Assembly (NCBI GenBank): GCA_964036665.1 | Contig: OZ038527.1 | Location: 2,170,001 to 2,234,000 of the forward strand | Origin: Gordius sp. MW1 | Taxonomy: Eukaryota; Nematomorpha; Gordioida; Gordea; Gordiidae | Reading direction: 5' to 3' | Length of the DNA: 64,000 nucleotides | Part shown: in pieces, positions 47,101 through 56,540 of the stretch | Layout: each line of letters begins with the position of its first letter | Numbering within the stretch: position 1 is the stretch's first letter | Notes under the pieces: model-generated | Databases searched by the model: none | What the model was told of the DNA's origin: nothing | What the model saw: only the letters and a program-made list of their open reading frames with translations | Position numbers and translations under genes: made by a program

Positions 47101-50100
47101 GACATATAGTGTTTGGGGGAGCGAGCTTACCTGAGGAGGGGCATTTATTTTTAACAGGGCCATGTTGTAAAAAACAATTCTTTTTGTTTAATGAGATACT
47201 TCTGGAACACAAGGGGCATAGAGCTTTTAAAAGGACCATTTAATATGTATTAGAATTTTATCTCAGACAAAAACAAATACATTCAGGTCTACACTGATGA
47301 TTTATTGTTAGATTCTGAGTTATTAAGTATGTTGGAAAGATGGTATGTAGTAAGGAATAATTAGTGATATCATTAGTAAAATTGCATTAATTATGTGTGT
47401 AGATATATAATTTAGGGATAAAAGTACGTGTTGCTGAATTTATAGAGAACCTTGTTTATTATAAACATGATTAATAATATACCCATGGGTTATACTTTAA
47501 TTATAGGTACAGGTAAAGAAAAAGTAATTGTAAATAAATATTTACTAAGAATAATACTATGTGAACTTTGGCCATAAGAATTAGAAGGTTGAAGTTTCTG
47601 GAATTGAACGTATAGGTGTGGGTGAATTTGTAATGAGGTGATATTTGTATGCACCAAATGTAAGAAATATCCACCTTTAGATTTTTGGCCAATTATAAAA
47701 GAATGTCTTCCCAAAAGAATATTTAGGTGTCTGTCTTGGTTATTCCACAAACTTGGTTGTAAAGAAAGCATGAAAACATTATATTAGATTAATCTCTCAG
47801 TTTCATGGCTGTGTAAAGTTTTGTAATTGTGAATATGTAAATTGCAAGAGATATAGAAATGTATACTAGTGTTTTAAATTCTCGCATTGCTTCTGCATAT
47901 GCTTCTATATTAGTCTTGCTAGGGAATAAGGATGAGGGGATAAATGTGATGTAGATAAGTTGGAAAATATTGAAAAGTTATGTTGTTATTTAAAGCATAT
48001 TAATCTTTAAAGTGGGCTTAGTTGTGCAGAGCTTTCAAGAATATATAATTTTGTATTGGTTATATTGATTTCAATTTGGCAGAACAGCTGTTATCTGAGC
48101 CCAGAGCGACTTTGTTTAACCTAAGAGTTTTAACAGTGATTAATTGCTATTAATTACATTTGCTTAGCCTCAGGGAAAGGCAAGGAGGGGTGGCTGCCCC
48201 CTTCTAAATCCAGAAAATCTTTCAAAATTTCATATAACTATCAAATAACTATCATTTTGCCCCTCCCTAAATCATGATTGCCCCCTCTAATTTCAATCCT
48301 ACTACGCCTGTGATTTAATGTAACGAGATTAACAAAAGCTAAATAAAGGGAAGAATCTCATCAATCTCATTCTGCGCTGTTAATGCTCTTTAACATTAAG
48401 GCGCAACAATTTTAAAAGACGTACAACCGATGTAATTAATTATTAAATAAATTTAAAAAGGAAATTGATTAGTGACAAAAAAACTGGCTTTTAACCGTGT
48501 TTTTTTAAACAAAGCTTAGCAAACACCGTATGAAGCTGCATATTGGCTCTCATCTGACTTTCGGTTTTTGCCAAACTTTAAGCCACATACAATTTAAAAA
48601 AAAATTGTATAACCCGCAAAAAGGCCAACTTAAAATATTTTTGGGGGCGAGTCCGGGGGCTAAGTCTATGTGAGGCAAAGAGCAAATATTTACCATTATT
48701 AGAGACTGCCATATTTGAGCTTTTATTTAGTTTGCCTTTTTATGCTTTTTTCCAACAAAATTTGGGTGAAAATCAAGTTTCTAAGCGCCGTCCTCTTAGT
48801 ATGACTTGGTGTGTATAGTAATGTTGGAAAAACGATTGGGTTTATTTTGGTCGACCTGTGGTTCAACTAAGGAATCGGGGTCAAAATAGCAGAAAAAAAC
48901 AGCAGAATTGGTCAGAACTGGTCAGAACAAGATTTTAGATAATCAATATATTAGAATTAAATCTCAAATGGGGAGGGAATATGATGTGCATCTAATCCTA
49001 ACACTGACCCTAACCTAAAACGCTGACCTAAAACACTAACCCAAACCTTAACCCTCCTGACCAATCTTGATCTGACCAGTTCTGACCAATTCTGCTGTTT
49101 TTTTTTCTGCTATTTTGACCCGGTCCCCAACTAAGTCTAGGGCTAACGGTCGACTCTAGTCTAAGCTTAGAGGTCGACTAAACAGAAACAGACCAAAAAA
49201 CGTTTGGTCTGCTTCTGTGTAGTCGACGAAAAACAAAGGTCGACCAAACAAAACCAAACGTTTTTACAACATATGCGAGAGGTAAGGGGATCGTTGCCCC
49301 TATCCTCCACCACCCAGAATATCGCGGAAGGCTCTCGCAACCAACAACTGGCTATATTTTACTCCCAAATACGTCCGAGCGATCCCTAGAGTCCACCGCG
49401 ATTTAGTCCGTCAAATAATTAATTCACAAATAGTTCGCAAAAAACCCAAGAACCATCCCGAGTTGTAAAAATGGCTGGGTTTAGTTTGGTCGACCTTTGA
49501 GTTTAGTCGACTACATATAACATACCAAACTTTTTTTGGACTGTTTTTCTTAGTCGACCTCTAAGCTTAGACGAAATTTGGAAAACAGACCATAGCCGAC
49601 AGTTAGTTTTATTTCAGATATAATATTTACAATCCCATTTTACAGCACAAAACGTCAAGGCGCTAACCAGAAGAAGAGGGCAAAAGGGGCAACTGTTCCT
49701 CCACCCCTACCTTAGATAATTTTTGGCAAGATAATTATAAATGTTTTTAAAATCCTCATTTCCCTAAATTTGTGGTCGAAACATTGTTATTTATAGCAAA
49801 GAAATATTGCTTTCAAATGGGTGAGATGAGTTGGTTGTAATGTGTTTTTGCATTTTTATAAAACACATACAATGCAAAAACAACTAGCCAGCCACCTTCA
49901 TATAGGGCATATTTTGGGTGCATTACCCTTTAAAAAAGCATGCGGTAGTTGTAATTTAAAAATCCTAGTTTAGTAGTATTATTAGGTATTATACATTTAA
50001 GGCTCAGTTTTATTTGATTTAGCTTTTTAACGAAAATATCTTGCTTATGTTATATAAAAAGATTTAAAACAATTGAAAACTATAATTTTTTGTCCTATTA

Positions 50101-53100
50101 CGACAACCGCTCTCACAACCTTTGGCCTCTTAACATTAAAAAGTATTATTTTTTCAATAGGGAAACAAATTTCTTTGCTATCCCATGATAATCGCTAATC
50201 ATTTTTTATAAGACTGAAAATCGGCATTACTATTGTCAATATAAATAGAAATATCGGAATATTTTCCAAATTATAACACTAAACTTATGTATTTTTACCT
50301 TAATAAATCAAATTAAAATAAGGCTATTTTATAATCTTAACAAAAAATTTAATTACTTTTCGTCACAAGTAGATGTAACAAAGGTAACCTTTAAAATGAT
50401 ACTGTTAAAAAGCAGACGATTTTGGCTACCACAAAACAAAATTGCGAATATAATTAACTTTCACGCAAACTTCAAAGAAATCAAAGACTTGCAGCATTTT
50501 CAAAAGCTTATGAAGCGTTATAAATTCTTTTTAGGAGTGCGACTAAGTAATTTATAATTATATTTAAAGTGAACAATAACTTTCGCGCGTTGATTTTTTT
50601 CTTTTACTAACAAATATATTAAACACACACCTATGAAAAACTGTAAAAAATTATGCAAATGTAACGACGTATACTTAGATATTAAACATTATTTCATGAA
50701 AAAAGGTAAAAAGCTAAAGAAATTTACATAAAGTAATATTTAGATTGTAAAATGTCTAAATGCGCTTAAGTTTTAAGTTTGTTATTAATGGCAGTGGCGT
50801 AGCTAGGGGGGGGCCCAAGGGGCCCGGGCCCCCACAAGAGCAAAAACCGGGCCCCATGGGCCCCCTCAAGGGAAAAATCTTGGGCCCCTGGGCCCCGTAC
50901 GCCATTTTTTTATTTTACTTTAATTAGGAAAAAATATGAAGATTATAATTATTTGTTTTTGAATATAACTTTTAATTATAATATAAAGCCCAAATAATTG
51001 TTTAAAAAATGCAATTTAACGGTTTATAGCCTAATATTACTTTAAATGATATTAGAAATGAGGATCACTATCAAATTCTTTATAATAACGAAAGATTTAG
51101 CTTCAATTTTTGATTTAGTATCTTCTAAACGTATTAAAAAACCAAAAAAGTATGACACTTCACTTTTCACTCTTTTGAATCTACCAATTCATTAATTGAT
51201 TTCAAAATTGATTTATTTTATCCTATCATAGCAGAATTAAACATAAGATTTTCGGAAATTAATTGTAATTTATATATGTCCTTAAGGTTTCATGGGCGTA
51301 GCCAGCATTTGAATTAGAGAGGGGCAATAATGATTTAAGGAGGAACGAAATGATTATTTTTTCAAATTTCAGCCATAATTTTAATAAATTTCATCAAATT
51401 TTTGAATTTAGAGGGGGTAGCCCCCCCCCCTGGCTCCGCCCATGGAAGGTTTAAACCCTTCATACCCTTTTTTAAATCTTTTTTATCAGAAGTAATTAAC
51501 CATTATGAATTAAAACTGCCAGTTACCAAAATAATAATGGCAAAATTATATAATATATTATAATTCCTAATAAATTGCAATGATATTTTTCACCTATTAA
51601 AATTTTGCTCTCAATAGTGTTTCTAATTTTATTATTTTGACTAAAATAATTTTAACTATCCCAATAACTTCATGTTCATGCGAAGGATCGTTCTCATTGC
51701 TAAAATGGATTAAATCTATCTTCGTCCCATAATAAGACAAGATAGGTTATCTTCCTTAGCTTTATTGAGCTTAGAACATGACTTTATAAATGATTCGTTT
51801 GCAATATCGAATAAAAGGCGTAATGAACTACTATTAAAAGACCAATTTTAATATTTAATGAAAAATCACCTGGGCTTTTAAACTTGTTTTAAATACTTTC
51901 AAAATATATTAAAATATTATTAAATTTACGAAAATTCCATCCTGGATTAAATTTAATTGTCCATCTCACATGTTTATTGTTTAACATATCTTGCATTTTT
52001 TTAAGTACCACATGCACATATAAAGCCAATGAATTTCCAAAAAATAGTTTGTGCCCCTTTTTCCCCCTTTATTAGTGATATCCCATCAAAAGTTTGATTA
52101 ATTAATATTAATAACAAATTCATGAGACAATTGTAAACGCATCAAAACTTTCAAGGGATAAAAATCCCAAAAAAATTCCTTTTGGTGTGCCATGGATTCA
52201 ACAAAATGTACACCAACGCTAAGTTGTTCTGTGCATCTCACATCTCTAATTTCATCTAAAATATATTAAGTAAAATTTTACTCATTTAATTCTGACAGAA
52301 TATTTTTAAGGTTCATTTAGCCTTTAAATTTATTAGTTCATTTTAAATTTAAGGTCATGTAAGGGGGGGGGGGGGGGTTGTGCAAATATATGTACATTAT
52401 CATCAGGGGCAATAACTTCTAAATTAAATACTCATTCTAGAACGAATTTTAATTTCATGATTAATTTTTATTTTATGTTATAATTACGCCTTTTAAGGAT
52501 CTAGCCTTAAAGGCTTTTAAATGTTCTCATTGTTTTCCTGATATAAATGCTGCAATATTGCATATGTAAAATTAAAATTTGTTATATATATGGCCAAGAT
52601 TTTTTGGGGTTGTGGCAATAAAATATTATTATAAAAACTTTGTTGTATAGTTTTTTTACTATTTGTATTATTTTTTAAAATGGCAACAATTTCTTGTCAA
52701 TATCTCCGTTCCACCTTGTGCCCTTACAAATTTACACAAAAACTTATTATACCGAGTGAAATTTTCTATATTGTTTCAACTACATTACTGTTTTATTTAT
52801 GAATAAATTTTATTTATTTTATGCCCTAGAAACATGCGGTCTAAGACATACCAGTGTGATGTTATTAGAAAAAATACACAAAGTAGTAGCGGAATTTTAA
52901 GTTTGCCCAACGTTTATGAGGGAAAATTTTTTCATTTGCGTTTGACCCATGGTCGTATACAGGTTTGGATGAGGGGGGGGGGACATAATTTTTTTTTATT
53001 TTTAAGGGTATTTGTAGTTAAATTTTTTTTGTCCCCCCCCCCTATGGTTTGACCAGCTCAGCCCCCCCAAGGCAAAAAGGCTAGCTACGCCACTGGCGAT

Positions 53101-55505
53101 TAAGGCATTAATACGTAACGTTATCACATAGAAAAGAAGTTTTATAGAGCTTTAATCTATCTTTAGCATCTCTAAAATTTTGCCCGGGGAAAATTCGAGA
53201 CATAATCAATTTTTAAACAAAAATTGCCGATTTGATTGATGATATTTTTTCGAAACGTCTCTCCTGAAAAAGATAGTAATGCACATACCTAAACAGAGTA
53301 TAAAAATTGATGCGAGAAAAAGTTTCAAGCAGCTTAAAATGGGGGAATATTTAATGTACGTGTGAAAAAAATTGCCGAAATATAACGTTTTCAAGGTGAC
53401 ATTTTTTGATGCTCTTGAGCTATATCACAATTCTAAATTAATTAATCCTTCAAAAGTAAAAATCGTACAATTTCGAAATGAACATATTTTGATAATGAAT
53501 ATTTAAAATTATTTTAGCTACATAGGCAAAAGTAGTCTATAATTTGTTTGGGACTATGAATAAATGAACAAATTAGGAGTACCCTTTAATTATTAAAAAA
53601 AATTATTGATCGAAAGGGCTAAGAGTACTCTATATTTATTGATTTTTAGATATCGCTAAACAAATCATTTTAGAGGCAACAGAAATAAGGTACAAAGTGA
53701 CTAAGCATAATTAAAAAAATCAAATTTTCTTAAGTAAAATGAGATTCAGTTAAGGTCTTTAATCGTCAAGTTATAATACAGATAAGAGACTAGGATATAT
53801 TCCTCGAGGCAAAAAATGAAAAAGCAAACGATTTTTTTTAACGATATTTACAAAATAACGTAATCATTTTCGCATAAGTGTAATCGTATTCCAAGTAAGC
53901 ATAAATAAGGTTAATATAACTAAAGCCGTGAGGCGATTTGTATTTAATTCTGTAATTAATAGTAGTAATTCCAAAACTAGATAATAGTTTTAATGGATAT
54001 AATAGCTCTATTTTTAATTAAGCATAATTTTATAATTTGAAACGCGTAAAAAACCTCAAAAAACATGATCTTGAATAAATCTAAATCAAGACCAAGGCTA
54101 TCAGCGTTTGCTGAAAATTATGAAGCAAACCAAAACAAACGATAAAAAATGATGGTATTTTTACGATAATTTCATTATAGGTATTAATTACATTGAGGGA
54201 CTAGCAGTTAACACATATAAAGGTAGGTAAAACAAACCACAAGAGTGAAACAGAAATTAACTATTTAGGTACTGTTGCTAATTAATTAGGTCGATCTAGA
54301 CAAATATCTGTTATCATTTAATATGACATTAATAGTTCGTAATAGATAATCGGCGTTTAAAACGCAATGCAAATGTGATATTTAAATAACAGGGACATTA
54401 TAATATCTTATTAAAATTATACGCAAAAGCAATATGACAACCTTAAAATACATATTTTTTTAAAATACCCACAAAGCTCAGTCTATAAATTGTCAGTTAA
54501 AAACCCAGAGTTTTAAAGTTCATAATAAAAGATAATACATATTAAGAATTCTACATATAGCCTAAATTGAATTGGAAAAAGTAAGCAAAACATTTTCAGT
54601 AACAAAATAGTAGAAACAAAGAAATGGAAGTATTATATGAATAATGGTGAATAATGCTTACCACAATCACAGATGGAATTGGGTACACCCATTTCCAAGT
54701 TAATCTGTCTTTTATAAAAACCTGTTATGTGTAGAAATATTGATTCAGTATAAAGACTGAGTAAAAATGTAATAGTTTTTGCAAAACAAATTATAATCTT
54801 ACAGCTAATAAAGTCCCCAAAGTTCCTCCAGCAAATCCAGATGTACCAAAAATTCCCAGAACAAAATTCTGATTCCCCGAGGCAGTAAATAATAATGAAA
54901 CAAGCTTGACCATCAAAGGCCAACAAAATGCCTAAAAACAATGGTCAGCTATAAATAATAGAAAACAAGGTTATTACTTGAAAGGTTCCACTTAAAAATA
55001 GTGATAAAATAATAAACCATAATTTATCAATAGGCCCCAAAAAGATGGTGGATAATCCAGCCCCAATAACACATGCTGATACAAATTTAGTTGGATTGAT
55101 AGTGTCACCAAGATTACCAAACACTATCTATATAAAAATAATTTATAAATCAAAACACAACCATAAAAAAATAACATAAAAAATTTAATTTATGGTGTTA
55201 AATGTAAAAATATGTTATTTTTAAGTATATATACATGTTAATTAGAGAAAATAACTAAAAGGTATCATTTTAACTTGCCTGGAAAAATGAATATGGCAAT
55301 AAGAGGGCAGTATCAAGTATGCCTATTGTTATCTTTGAATAGCCATATTTACTGCTAAGATCTGATTTTATCTTTAAAAATAAATTATATAGATAATAAA
55401 AACAAAATAAATTACCAATCCTAACGGTTTTCTAGTAAAGTAAAGCAGACAGTATGACAACCAGAGTAAAGAAAATGCAGAATATCGTATAGCATTAACA
55501 TTCAT
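38172..55505 (-). CDS. SLC37-family sugar-phosphate/phosphate exchanger (MFS)
   Basis: Major facilitator of the SLC37 (SPX) family, which exchanges hexose-phosphate for phosphate across the ER membrane. Twelve exons: 55416-55505, 55279-55371, 54978-55127, 54803-54931, 54662-54721, 41639-41759, 41139-41235, 40948-41038, 40445-40539, 39803-39936, 38994-39403, 38172-38393; 563 residues. Family marks are YFTRKPL in TM1, DLSSKYGYSKITIGILDTAL, the MFS loop FGNLGDTINPTKF, LFLSGTFQAFCWPLMV, a Lys-rich central loop (exons 6-7), IRYILYMWLPYML (TM7-8), TKAGNITAVFEIGGVVGSIV, and VVGLVNGIGTLGTFLEGPLV near the end. A Pro-rich loop (SSPPRAPPTSPPGGQD) separates the last two helices. Intron 2 has a GC donor (CAG|GCAAGT). 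Intron 5 is 12.9 kb and full of transposons. The last two exons are markedly GC-richer than the rest. Most like SLC37A3, but the member is not resolved. Confidence 0.88.
38402..38419 (-). promoter_or_regulatory. C18 polypyrimidine tract before SLC37 last exon
   Basis: Eighteen consecutive G on the plus strand give C18 on the minus strand, followed by TACCCAAG and exon 12 at 38393. It serves as the polypyrimidine tract of the 3' splice site in this model. Confidence 0.6.
38484..38602. mobile_element. GTTGTAAAAACGG hairpin MITE (family A), SLC37 intron 11
   Basis: GTGTTGTAAAAACGGTTGGG at the left pairs with CCCGTTTTTCCGACAC at the right; the interior has paired GTCGAC-like motifs typical of the family. 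Confidence 0.75.
40605..40772. mobile_element. GTAGCC MITE copy 6 (SLC37 intron 8)
   Basis: CATAGGTGTAGCCAGC to GGCTACGCTCATG, flanked by AATGCTAG / AATGCAAG (7 of 8), an 8-bp target duplication. Confidence 0.85.
42234..42333. mobile_element. GTTGTAAAAACGG hairpin MITE (family A)
   Basis: 100-bp near-palindrome: GTGTTGTAAAAACGG / CGTTTTTACAACAC at the ends, TTTTGTTTGGTCGACC and AACCAAACAAAACCC inside. The clearest member of the family. Confidence 0.85.
42618..42769. mobile_element. GTAGCC MITE, degenerate copy in repeat R
   Basis: TGCCTAGCCTCAGG to CTACTACGCCTGTG with family interior in reverse orientation; also in R' at about 48173-48318. Confidence 0.65.
43279..43714. mobile_element. Family A MITE interrupted by family C MITE
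   Basis: GTTGGAAAAACGGCTGGG at the left and CGTTTTTACAAC at the right belong to one family A hairpin; 43328-43572 is an insertion within it. Confidence 0.75.
43328..43572. mobile_element. Family C MITE with telomere-like interior
   Basis: Ends GGGTCAAAATAGCAGAAAAA and CTGCTATTTTGACCCGG are inverted repeats continuing into AATTGGTCAGAAC / GTTCTGACCAATT. Flanked by a perfect 8-bp duplication CAACTAAG (43320-43327, 43573-43580). The interior (about 43440-43505) is a degenerate array of TAACCCT/TGACCTAAAAC-like units. Confidence 0.85.
44356..45522 (-). CDS. LINE ORF continued: CCHC finger and RLE-like domain
   Basis: 388 codons. Begins MPSHHSFYIIKNYYNISKI. The thumb part has KSGGLGIRSPTAISLAAF. 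A CCHC knuckle (CRLCNSLVDEEARHPLHC) lies near residue 205. It is followed by RMRPDGSSLIPWD and LKWDYTCIDLFAPS (about 260-290), arranged like the PD-(D/E)xK restriction-like nuclease of R2-type elements, then VSSCSGTFGKSALNFFKEL. The nuclease would nick the target DNA. The assignment rests on motif order rather than on a search. Confidence 0.75.
   Translation of the reverse strand: MPSHHSFYIIKNYYNISKILFCFRSTQAFLFKDVLHNYEHFFKSTLELILNISFNTNTWLQATLPTKSGGLGIRSPTAISLAAFISSSLSFKQSINDLVPFSLNPSINQALSLWNENVNLGVDIPQSYAQKDLDASLVSRSVAYLLSTCDAKQHCNLRSLAFDQSGHEWLEAYPSKFSGMFLENPTLSFNIALRLGCKYTSPYPCRLCNSLVDEEARHPLHCKFNKSRYSRHQKINTLLQAALKRAKVPSILEPSDPSLEGRMRPDGSSLIPWDKGLFLKWDYTCIDLFAPSNDTRDPLGSAEHRKSLKYSALSESSVFIPIVSSCSGTFGKSALNFFKELNKRSPPSKISNSFLLRQSIAIAIAKSNFYSLMDSMPILKDEETDNVF
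45527..47239 (-). CDS. LINE ORF: zinc finger and reverse transcriptase
   Basis: 570 codons. Residues 8-33 hold a Cys/His finger (CPLC...H...C). Then follow a linker, RT fingers near residues 250-280 (DIRDAILSF, SAGGLDGIKP), RPIAIGGVFRRIISKLI (about 330-345), HQLGFGVKGGCEIATHAARL (about 360-380), motif A IKLDFKNAFNSI (about 392-403), EGIQQGDPLGPPLF (about 444-457) and the catalytic WYLDDATLVG (about 478-487). Both catalytic aspartate positions are kept, so the enzyme core looks functional. The frame ends at a TTTTTT run: one T fewer there would continue into the downstream frame, as seen in the relative at 57.8 kb, which reads LDLLKCLPSHHAFYI without a break. Confidence 0.85.
   Translation of the reverse strand: MVLLKALCPLCSRSISLNKKNCFLQHGPVKNKCPSSGKLAPPNTICPPSTLILDDNINFSPSGADIPNLIPHQSYYTTNEKNDMTWSRAFLSQAFPPTISRIPRGARTCMQQFLINLLNNIISLPQNLSYWEKLFKFSFYILSIPQDKEANITHNIKQSVLNFDSQNSPLAYNIDRKEFQILTPRQKANIISRKIHSFNIKSAMRYLEEDNSFLSPSQKSYEEMVLKHPQSLSSTYLSPSQPSDIAFKSSDIRDAILSFPMDSAGGLDGIKPIFLKDLITIDNNNSSILLDLLTKFCNLLVNGSIPKEITPIVFGAKLLAIRKADNSARPIAIGGVFRRIISKLICSAIKPILSPTLVPHQLGFGVKGGCEIATHAARLALEHLPLGDSFIKLDFKNAFNSIRRTAFINDFIKIFPQYTNYIISSYGCPSILKFGEFFLESAEGIQQGDPLGPPLFCLAINYLINEINKHCKLTLNVWYLDDATLVGTPDNLVQALDVIHAFFPTLNLCLNASKSKIYSDLDNIHPKFFDFAKINKDNMYVLGAPIGGPECLKNFLDKNLSSLKTKLDIF
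48105..49792. repeat. 1.7-kb direct repeat R' (right copy)
   Basis: Same-orientation copy of 42562-44253, including its nested MITEs (family A 48823-49270, family C 48872-49127 with CAACTAAG on both sides). Small differences include a 14-bp tandem GTCAGAACTG-type expansion in the family C element near 48915. Its right end passes directly into intron sequence (TATAGCAAAGAAATATTGC), its left end into the LINE 5' end. Confidence 0.92.
48872..49127. mobile_element. Family C MITE in R'
   Basis: Copy of 43328-43572 carried along in the duplication. Confidence 0.8.
51291..51444. mobile_element. GTAGCC MITE copy 7 (inside hAT element)
   Basis: CATGGGCGTAGCCAGC to CTGGCTCCGCCCATG, flanked by TAAGGTTT / GAAGGTTT (7 of 8). 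Confidence 0.85.
52364..52378. repeat. Poly-G tract
   Basis: About fifteen consecutive G within the degenerate hAT; one of several long G/C runs in the window. Confidence 0.8.
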
Positions 55506-56451
55506 TGCATAAAAATGTGGTCTTTAAATTTAAAAGTTTGCAATAGGAACAATGAATGCATGAATAAAATGTGGACACTGCCACTACGTCTACAGCGATT
55601 AAACATGTATTTGTGAAATGTAAAATATGGATATCTTTAATAAAGATTAATTTCGAAAGTTTAATAGGTTATTTTATAAATGTAAAAAAACCTTTACTGT
55701 TATAGATTAAAAATATTGAATAATCTCGGGATATCCATTATATTTCTCAACGTAAATAAGTGTTCTGTAGTCCTGCGATATTTCCTAATATTTATAATGT
55801 TTACGTCAAGCTTAAATTATTTGATGTTAAGGTTGCTAGAGACGGCGCTTTTGGGTCTGCAAATTAATTGCTAAAATTTCAATTTAATAAATTTAATTTA
55901 TAAATAAAAGGGAGAGCAATTCATTACAAATATTTTTTACCCTAGCATAAATAATTTTGAGTTTTTATAATATTAATTTATCACATTTACAAATTGCCCC
56001 AGACTTGAGCATCGCTTGACATCAGATTTGCAGCTTCGACATTAATTTGTGGGGGGGGTGGGGGAACCAACGGCATTCGTTATCAAATTAGATTTTGGAT
56101 GTTAATTTTGTGATTTTTCTTTCTTGGGGGGTGGGGGGGGGCAAGGTATTTGTTGCGTGGCTGGGACCTTTGTGATTAAAAATTGGAGATGCTTATTCGA
56201 AAATAACAATTTTTAAACTGGAAAATATTGACTTTTTGTCATGGAGTTCATGCCTAAAATCAAAAAAATTCATCGGGGGAATATGGTTGAGAGAAAAAAA
56301 TTTAAAAAAATTTTAAGTCTGGCGGGGGGTAGCCAAAAATCAATTGCCTTGTCGTCATTATTTTTCTCTCCCAACACCCAAGTAATATAATCAGATCTAT
56401 ATTTTCTAAATTGTTATAATTATTTATTACTTTTTTAATTTTATATATTAA
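55506..56451. other. Upstream region of the SLC37 gene, no other gene seen
   Basis: AT-rich, with short G-rich runs near 56051 and 56127-56141. Probably contains the SLC37 promoter. No coding region recognised. Confidence 0.4.
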
Positions 56452-56540
56452 TTAGCTGACCCGGCAAACGTTCTTTGCGTGTGTAGGGATGTGGTTATGA
56501 TTGAAATAGAAATCGAGCGTTGTGACAATGATGGCCTATA

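Larger units (their letters stand above)
44254..48104 (-). mobile_element. LINE with restriction-like-endonuclease signature, nearly intact
   Basis: 3.85-kb non-LTR retrotransposon on the minus strand with a poly-A tail (44254-44265) and an AATAAAG signal just before it. The coding region runs 47239 to 44356. It has an N-terminal Cys/His finger, a reverse transcriptase, then a CCHC finger and an RPD...WD.T motif. That order and those motifs fit the RLE-bearing clades (R2/R4/NeSL-like) rather than AP-endonuclease LINEs. About 865 bp upstream of the first codon (47240-48104) may be its 5' UTR. One frame change near 45530 separates the two open frames. It is bounded exactly by the two 1.7-kb repeats. 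Two 5'-truncated relatives lie at 56541-57885 and 61636-61930, and all three share the strand. Confidence 0.85.
50792..53095 (+). mobile_element. hAT element with CAGTGGCGTAGCTAG ends, degenerate
   Basis: 2.3 kb bounded by a perfect 15-bp inverted repeat CAGTGGCGTAGCTAG / CTAGCTACGCCACTG. The left end carries a G/C-rich run of GGGCCC-type palindromes (50806-50900). Around 51680-51850 the plus strand reads a decayed hAT C-terminal signature (CEGSFSLLKWIKSIF). No intact frame and no clear target duplication. A GTAGCC MITE is inserted at 51291-51444. The 15-bp end resembles the end of the GTAGCC MITE family (12 of 15 positions), suggesting relatedness. Confidence 0.75.
41760..54661 (-). other. 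12.9-kb intron 5 of the SLC37 gene
   Basis: Separates the N-terminal six-helix half (exons 1-5) from the loop and C-terminal half. The splice join is phase 0 (GTG|AGT). It contains family A and C MITEs, two 1.7-kb direct repeats, a LINE and a 2.3-kb hAT; little else was recognised. The stretches 49800-50780 and 53100-54600 show no feature. Confidence 0.75.

Noticed and set aside
47490-47771. 93-codon minus-strand frame upstream of the LINE ORF
   Set aside because: Lies in the presumed LINE 5' UTR; no recognisable motif, not supported as an ORF1.
42562-49792. LTR- or Penelope-type element with long terminal repeats
   Set aside because: The interior encodes a LINE with poly-A tail and no GIY-YIG or integrase. 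The repeats contain ordinary nested MITEs, and other copies of the LINE lack them.
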